A stretch of 17,945 nt of DNA, from assembly GCA_964354375.1 (NCBI GenBank), contig CAYGZQ010000018.1, positions 1-17,945 of the forward strand. The letters are read 5' to 3'. Below the pieces are notes generated by a model, which was given only the letters and a program-made list of their open reading frames with translations, had not been told where the DNA came from and searched no databases. The DNA is from CAYGZQ01 sp964354375 [NCBI: uncultured Planctomycetota bacterium]. Its GTDB lineage: Bacteria; JAJVIF01; JAPKYR01. Position numbers and translations under genes: made by a program. Below, one piece after another: positions 14,400 to 17,945 of the stretch (positions are counted from its first letter, which is position 1; each line of letters begins with the position of its first letter).

Positions 14400-15209
14400 T
14401 CAGCCCACCGCTATGTCGGCGCCGTGATGCTCGTACCACCCGCGAGCCTCGCTGCACGTTGCGTCGGTCTTAAGCTCCTCGTAGATGGCCGCGAGCACCA
14501 GGGTGGAGATCATCGAGGTCGCGAAGAATCCGATGCCGAAGACGAGGAGGCCCAAAGCTGCGAACACCGAGAGCACGACAACCGACAAAAACAGCTTGAT
14601 CTTGTTGCCCCCGGACATCCTCGAGCTGATGCTGAAAGCTGCGCCGACCGAATCGTTGAACCAATAGTCGCCGATCACAAAGAAAACGAAGACCCATCCG
14701 AGCAGAAAGGAGATATACCCCACTCCGAGGCCGATCAGAGCCACGATTATGATAATGGCCAGCCATTTGGTCTGATCGCCTGCGAAGGAGGAGGCCGTCA
14801 TGTCAAGGAGAGTTGTGAGTCCGACCGTCTGGCCGACGATAACCGGGATAGCCACGAGCGAGACCAGCACCGACCACAGGAAAAACGCGACCAGGAATTG
14901 GCCGTACTTCTTGAAGCCCTTGAACACGTCACCGATCGAGGGATTGCGGCCGGAGACTACGTTGAGCGCGAGGATCGCGATGCCGCCGTAAAACGGCGGG
15001 ATGACCAGCAGGGTGAACAACCCGAAAGCAATAAGGCTCAGCGGCAACAGTATGACCGCGAGCAGACCGGTGATCGGGAACGCGACTCCCTCGAGTACGG
15101 TCAGGATCGCGTACACAATGATCGGACCCAGAATGGCGGGCGTCGGATTGTGCATAAAAGCGTCCCAGCCCTTTGCGAAGCAACGAGTAAAGGAGAATTT
15201 CGGGTTCAT
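14400..15209 (-). CDS. Multi-pass inner-membrane protein (DUF975-like)
   Basis: The 269-aa protein has about six or seven hydrophobic segments and few charges. It has the pattern GDVFKGFKKYGQFLVAFFLWSVLVSL near the middle and VGAAFSISSRMSGGNKIKLF later. These, with the FTRCFAKGWDAFMHN start, resemble DUF975 / glycerophosphodiesterase membrane-domain-like proteins of unknown function. The ATG at 15209 has GGGAGGA 11 bases upstream. It has its own promoter, and the nfeD–floT operon restarts downstream from its own promoter. Function is unknown. A link to the flotillin pair is only positional. Confidence 0.8.
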   Translation of the reverse strand: MNPKFSFTRCFAKGWDAFMHNPTPAILGPIIVYAILTVLEGVAFPITGLLAVILLPLSLIAFGLFTLLVIPPFYGGIAILALNVVSGRNPSIGDVFKGFKKYGQFLVAFFLWSVLVSLVAIPVIVGQTVGLTTLLDMTASSFAGDQTKWLAIIIIVALIGLGVGYISFLLGWVFVFFVIGDYWFNDSVGAAFSISSRMSGGNKIKLFLSVVVLSVFAALGLLVFGIGFFATSMISTLVLAAIYEELKTDATCSEARGWYEHHGADIAVG

Positions 15210-15298
15210 TGCGGCACAGTCCTCCCTGTTGGTTTCCGCCGGCGCGATTCCAGCGGTAAGTTCGCCACGATGCGCTAAAAACCCTTTATGAGGGCCAG

Positions 15299-15327
15299 AG
15301 TATGCTCCTCGAAGAGGGGGTTGTCAA
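15299..15327 (-). promoter_or_regulatory. Sigma-70 promoter of the DUF975-like gene
   Basis: A consensus -35 TTGACA (15322–15327) and a -10 CATACT (15299–15304) are separated by 17 bases on the minus strand. The predicted start near 15292 opens with CCCTCATAAAGGG followed by TTTTT, a tiny terminator-like hairpin in the leader that could attenuate, although its 4-bp stem is weak. The leader is about 83 bases. Confidence 0.8.
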
Positions 15328-15344
15328 CTGGTACCCTTGTAGCA

Positions 15345-15361
15345 ATGCGCCTCCGGCGCAT
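15345..15361. repeat. Short perfect hairpin downstream of the sialidase-like lipoprotein gene
   Basis: ATGCGCC-TCC-GGCGCAT pairs perfectly. On the minus strand it follows the stop of the gene at 15431 by about 70 bases but has no T-tract. A second small palindrome (GTTCCCAGGAAC, 15377–15388) lies between. Either might help end the upstream transcript, but I see no proper terminator in this 221-base gap. Confidence 0.4.
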
Positions 15362-15430
15362 AGTTCTTATTATTCAGTTCCCAGGAACCATGCGCGGGAC
15401 GCGTATGACTACAGGGAAACTCGCACCACA

Positions 15431-17716
15431 TCATGGCGTGCACTTGGAGTAGTAGAGTTGGAAATGGCTGACCTCGCGCAGGTCGCTCCAGATGACGTAC
15501 AGGGTGCCGGAGGAGTCACCGGTGAGCCAGAGCTGCTCTTTCTCGGCGGTGAACCCGGCGTCGATTTCCTCGTCCGGAATCTCCTGTATCTCGACCTCCG
15601 ACGTGAATGGGTCGAAGGTCTTCGCGAAAAGGGACCTTCCGTACCAGTCGCGGAAGTCGGTCCAGACAATGCCGAGACGTCCGTCGGGTAGAAGCCGCAT
15701 GATGAATCGTCGGCTTTCATAGTTGTGACCTATGAAGTCTATTTCGTCGGTCCACAAGCCGGTGACAGGGTCGCGCATCATGAGATAACCCTGGTTGTTT
15801 CCAAGCCTGTTATCGACGAAGGCAACGTAGATTCTGTCAAGGGAATCTATCGTCATGTCCGCGACGGCAGAACGATTCGGGCCGGCCTGCAGAAGTTCGT
15901 GCGGGGAGGCGATGCCGTGGTCGAACTGCATGTAGTACAGGTCCATGTCAACACCGTTATTGAAGCAGATGTGGAAAACGCTCGAGGAATCGGCCACGAC
16001 GTTTGGATTAACCCAGCCGTCCGGCAGGTCGCCTGAACTTAGGGTCATCTCGGGAGTCCATCCCGAGCCGTTGAACCACGCGCCGCATAGGCGTCGGAAA
16101 GGGAAGTTCTGCGACTCCATCCAGAGGGCGAGCATGGTTCCGTCGGGGGCGATAGCCATCGTGGTCTCGAACTGGTTTTTCTTGGACGAGGAACTCAGAA
16201 TCAGCGGGGCGCCCGGTGTCCCTGACGGGTCGATGTATCTGTAGACGACGTTGCCGCCGTGGTCGCCGGGATCGTCAGTGTAGAGAAGATGGATGCCGCC
16301 TGACTCATCCGGCATTGCGTTTGGCTCGAACGCAGGTTCTCCCGGCAGAATCTCGTCATCCGAGATCGGCTCGTCCAGGCATTGGACATGATGGATGTGC
16401 GACTGTTCGTCCAGATAGAACAGATGGAAAACGCCGAAGGAATCGACCCAGTGGGCCTTTTCCATGCTCAAGTGCGCCCACCAGTCGCTGCTCGGATGAT
16501 CGCTCACCAGGACCCCCGGCGACCAGCACGGAAGACCTGTCGCGACATTGAACTCACCCAGGATATACGCGGTCTGCGGCAGGTCCTTGAGACCGATCAC
16601 CTTGTCCACAGCGGCGAAAAGCACTCGATGTGGTCCCGATACGTCCGGTACGGGGGCCTCGACGAAAGTGTATTTGACGAAAGGCCCGTATGAATCCGCC
16701 CCGTTCTCCCAGATCTGCGGACTGATCGGCAGCCAGTCGCTCATCCCGGGCACTTCCCACCGGAACTCCGCTACGTCGCCTCCTTCCGATACGGGATGCG
16801 GATTCTGATGATCGTACACCTTGAGGGCGAAGCGAATGTCGCCTCCGCCGGTACCGGACGCGTCGCACCAGAGATCATTGGCGATCACCTCGAACTCCAT
16901 TCGATAGGCTTCGGGCATATTGGCCTCGGGAGGAAAGTCGTCGGGAACGGCCGGCGGGTCTTTCACTGCAGGGGCCCAGTTGGCGTCGACGGCATAGCCG
17001 AATCTCATGGGGCCGGTGGAGGGGAACCGTATGTGCAGCGTTTTCGTGTCTGCAGCGCCGCACGCGAAATGCCGTCGGGACGTTTCGGGGCAGTATGCCT
17101 TGAACGGGTTCAGGAGCGATGAGGGGTCGACCGGCGTCGCCAGTTTCCCGTGCTGATATTCCCACGCGGGCCATGAGGTGCTTCCGGGAGGGTAGTCGAT
17201 CGGATTGAACAGCGTCGTGTAACCGTCGGGATTGAGAAGCGCTCCGGAGCCGGAAATGGAGCCGTCCGGGACCGACAGGCCCGAGGACGGAAAGGTGAAC
17301 GACGGGTCGAACATCACGATTCCGCGGACATCGAACCCGGTGAACTTGTCCAGCCCGGTGAAAGGATGCCTGAGCTGGACATCGACCATCCATTCCTTCG
17401 GGCCGACATTCTGCGCGTTCGAGACCGTAACGCAGGAATCGCAGGGGCCGACCTCCAGGAACCTGAGCGCATTGAGATGCCCCTCGGGAGTGCGTACGGG
17501 CACGATGTCGGCGCGAGCCGAGGATGGGTCAAGGCCTATTTCGTAGAGCCCCCAGAGATAACGAGTCGAAAGCCCCGCAGCCTGCGACGATGCAAACACC
17601 GAATCGTCTTCACCCGCCTGCGCAGAGGGCGAGACCACTTGGGATGCTTCGAAAAAGCAGCCCACAAGAATGGGTATCAGAACTCCGATCACGAACAGCC
17701 TTGCATTTCCGAACAT
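15431..17716 (-). CDS. Lipoprotein with a family N-terminal module and a sialidase-like beta-propeller
   Basis: The 761-aa protein has a signal peptide with lipobox LVG|C20 and Phe at +2. Residues about 53–290 are the module shared with the two lipoproteins at the left (landmarks: YLWGLYEIGLD, VPVR, RFLEVGPCDSC, RHPF, FTGFDVRGIVMFD, NPDGYTTLFNP, GKLATP, MRFGYAVDANWAP). An Ig-like linker follows. From about residue 395 there are propeller strands such as GVFHLFYLDEQSHIHHVQ, GGIHLLYTDDPGD, IYVAFVDNRLGNNQGYLM, LGIVWTDFRDWYG and LYVIWSDLREVSHFQLYYSK, resembling sialidase/Asp-box propellers. I do not see the catalytic Arg triad context clearly, so I do not call it a sialidase. The start has only a weak ribosome site (AAAGG). 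It appears monocistronic. Confidence 0.88.
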   Translation of the reverse strand: MFGNARLFVIGVLIPILVGCFFEASQVVSPSAQAGEDDSVFASSQAAGLSTRYLWGLYEIGLDPSSARADIVPVRTPEGHLNALRFLEVGPCDSCVTVSNAQNVGPKEWMVDVQLRHPFTGLDKFTGFDVRGIVMFDPSFTFPSSGLSVPDGSISGSGALLNPDGYTTLFNPIDYPPGSTSWPAWEYQHGKLATPVDPSSLLNPFKAYCPETSRRHFACGAADTKTLHIRFPSTGPMRFGYAVDANWAPAVKDPPAVPDDFPPEANMPEAYRMEFEVIANDLWCDASGTGGGDIRFALKVYDHQNPHPVSEGGDVAEFRWEVPGMSDWLPISPQIWENGADSYGPFVKYTFVEAPVPDVSGPHRVLFAAVDKVIGLKDLPQTAYILGEFNVATGLPCWSPGVLVSDHPSSDWWAHLSMEKAHWVDSFGVFHLFYLDEQSHIHHVQCLDEPISDDEILPGEPAFEPNAMPDESGGIHLLYTDDPGDHGGNVVYRYIDPSGTPGAPLILSSSSKKNQFETTMAIAPDGTMLALWMESQNFPFRRLCGAWFNGSGWTPEMTLSSGDLPDGWVNPNVVADSSSVFHICFNNGVDMDLYYMQFDHGIASPHELLQAGPNRSAVADMTIDSLDRIYVAFVDNRLGNNQGYLMMRDPVTGLWTDEIDFIGHNYESRRFIMRLLPDGRLGIVWTDFRDWYGRSLFAKTFDPFTSEVEIQEIPDEEIDAGFTAEKEQLWLTGDSSGTLYVIWSDLREVSHFQLYYSKCTP

Positions 17717-17755
17717 TGACCTTTCTCCGGGGGCAGAAGATGAGAACTATCGACA

Positions 17756-17784
17756 AATCTACTACGCCGCCTGCTCTTGGTCAA
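17756..17784 (-). promoter_or_regulatory. Sigma-70 promoter of the sialidase-like lipoprotein gene
   Basis: On the minus strand -35 TTGACC (17779–17784) and -10 TAGATT (17756–17761) are 17 bases apart. Transcription should begin near 17749, leaving a leader of about 33 bases before ATG 17716. The -35 box shares two bases with the first 11-bp tandem repeat. Confidence 0.7.
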
Positions 17785-17826
17785 CCGGCAGCCAACCGGC
17801 AGCTAACCGGTAGCTAGCCGGTAGCT
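17783..17826. repeat. Four tandem 11-bp repeats
   Basis: The units are AACCGGCAGCC, AACCGGCAGCT, AACCGGTAGCT and AGCCGGTAGCT, in direct register. The last two grade into the arm sequence of the adjacent hairpin element (CCGGTAGCTGCTATC), which is itself half-duplicated at 17818–17832. The array may have grown by slippage from the hairpin's end. Confidence 0.8.
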
Positions 17827-17837
17827 GCTATCCTCGA

Positions 17838-17884
17838 CCGGTAGCTGCTATCCTTGCCGTCTTCGGCAAGGTAGCTGCTACCGG
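17838..17884. repeat. 47-nt hairpin element, copy B
   Basis: It has the same ends as copy A at 6763–6809 (CCGGTAGCTGCTATC and GTAGCTGCTACCGG) and the same TCTT loop, but the inner stem is CTTGCCG with CGGCAAG. All three changed base pairs relative to copy A are compensated. It lies upstream of the lipoprotein gene at 15431–17716, next to a partial duplication of its own left arm. Confidence 0.85.
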
Positions 17885-17936
17885 TGGTTCGGCGGCCCCT
17901 GTCGATTTTTCCCCGGTCCGACAGTATGATTGAACC

Positions 17937-17945
17937 ATGAAACGG
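17937..17945 (+). CDS. Possible start of a plus-strand gene (three codons)
   Basis: ATG AAA CGG lies at the window edge, preceded by TATGAT (17924–17929), a good -10 sequence only 7 bases upstream. There is no Shine-Dalgarno, so a real gene here would be nearly leaderless. MKR is a common start for exported proteins, but three codons prove nothing. Confidence 0.2.

Noticed and set aside
14322-15278. Long plus-strand open frame (about 318 codons) opposite the DUF975-like gene
   Set aside because: The translation is a highly charged, Asp/Glu/Gln/Arg-rich string, the usual antisense image of a membrane protein. The minus-strand gene has a promoter, a ribosome site and clear membrane segments.
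15431-16530. Calling the propeller lipoprotein a true sialidase
   Set aside because: The strands resemble sialidase-fold blades, but I could not identify the Arg triad, Tyr/Glu pair and Asp acid in proper context.
758-17884. CRISPR array
   Set aside because: None of the repeats has the regular repeat-spacer pattern. They are palindromes, short 11-bp tandem repeats without spacers, or protein-level repeats.

Overview
The window is GC-rich chromosomal DNA from a Gram-negative-type bacterium. Three large predicted secreted proteins carry clear lipoprotein signal peptides, promoters look sigma-70-like, and the left edge holds a housekeeping tRNA–tuf locus. The mix of beta-propeller lipoproteins, a flotillin/NfeD pair and several families of dispersed palindromes fits a member of a poorly sampled phylum better than a well-studied group. 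I cannot assign a phylum from sequence alone.

Layout. (1) 1–533, minus strand: tRNA-Thr(TGT), tRNA-Tyr(GTA), tRNA-Gly(TCC), tRNA-Thr(GGT), then the first 18 codons of EF-Tu. This is the same gene order as E. coli thrU-tyrU-glyT-thrT-tufB. (2) 534–843: intergenic region with a rho-independent terminator and a REP-like inverted repeat. (3) 844–8697, minus strand: a run of five genes. In transcription order they encode a CxxC carboxymuconolactone-decarboxylase-like protein, a secreted SBBP-type propeller protein, a YjbQ-family protein, a 967-aa lipoprotein with 14 LVIVD-like propeller repeats, and a 770-aa lipoprotein with Ig-like and PPC domains. A decayed stop-codon end of another LVIVD gene lies at 6184–6222. 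(4) 8817–11610, plus strand: a cytoplasmic GH3 glycosidase translationally coupled to a nitroreductase. (5) 11637–11751: a 115-bp cruciform-like palindrome. (6) 11784–14214, minus strand: an NfeD-like membrane protein followed by a flotillin, with a clear promoter and terminator. (7) 14400–15209, minus strand: a multi-pass membrane protein with a near-consensus promoter. (8) 15431–17716, minus strand: a third large lipoprotein with a sialidase-like propeller and its own promoter. (9) 17783–17884: 11-bp tandem repeats and a hairpin element also found at 6763–6809. A possible plus-strand gene starts at the right edge.

The main theme is cell envelope and surface. The lipoproteins at 844–3156, 3209–6112 and 15431–17716 share a homologous N-terminal module of about 250 residues that I cannot match to a named domain, each joined to a different C-terminal beta-rich module. 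The NfeD/flotillin pair is the membrane-microdomain type, and its NfeD protein carries five in-register octapeptide repeats each starting with histidine. At least four unrelated palindromic element types lie between genes, several within a few bases of a stop codon.
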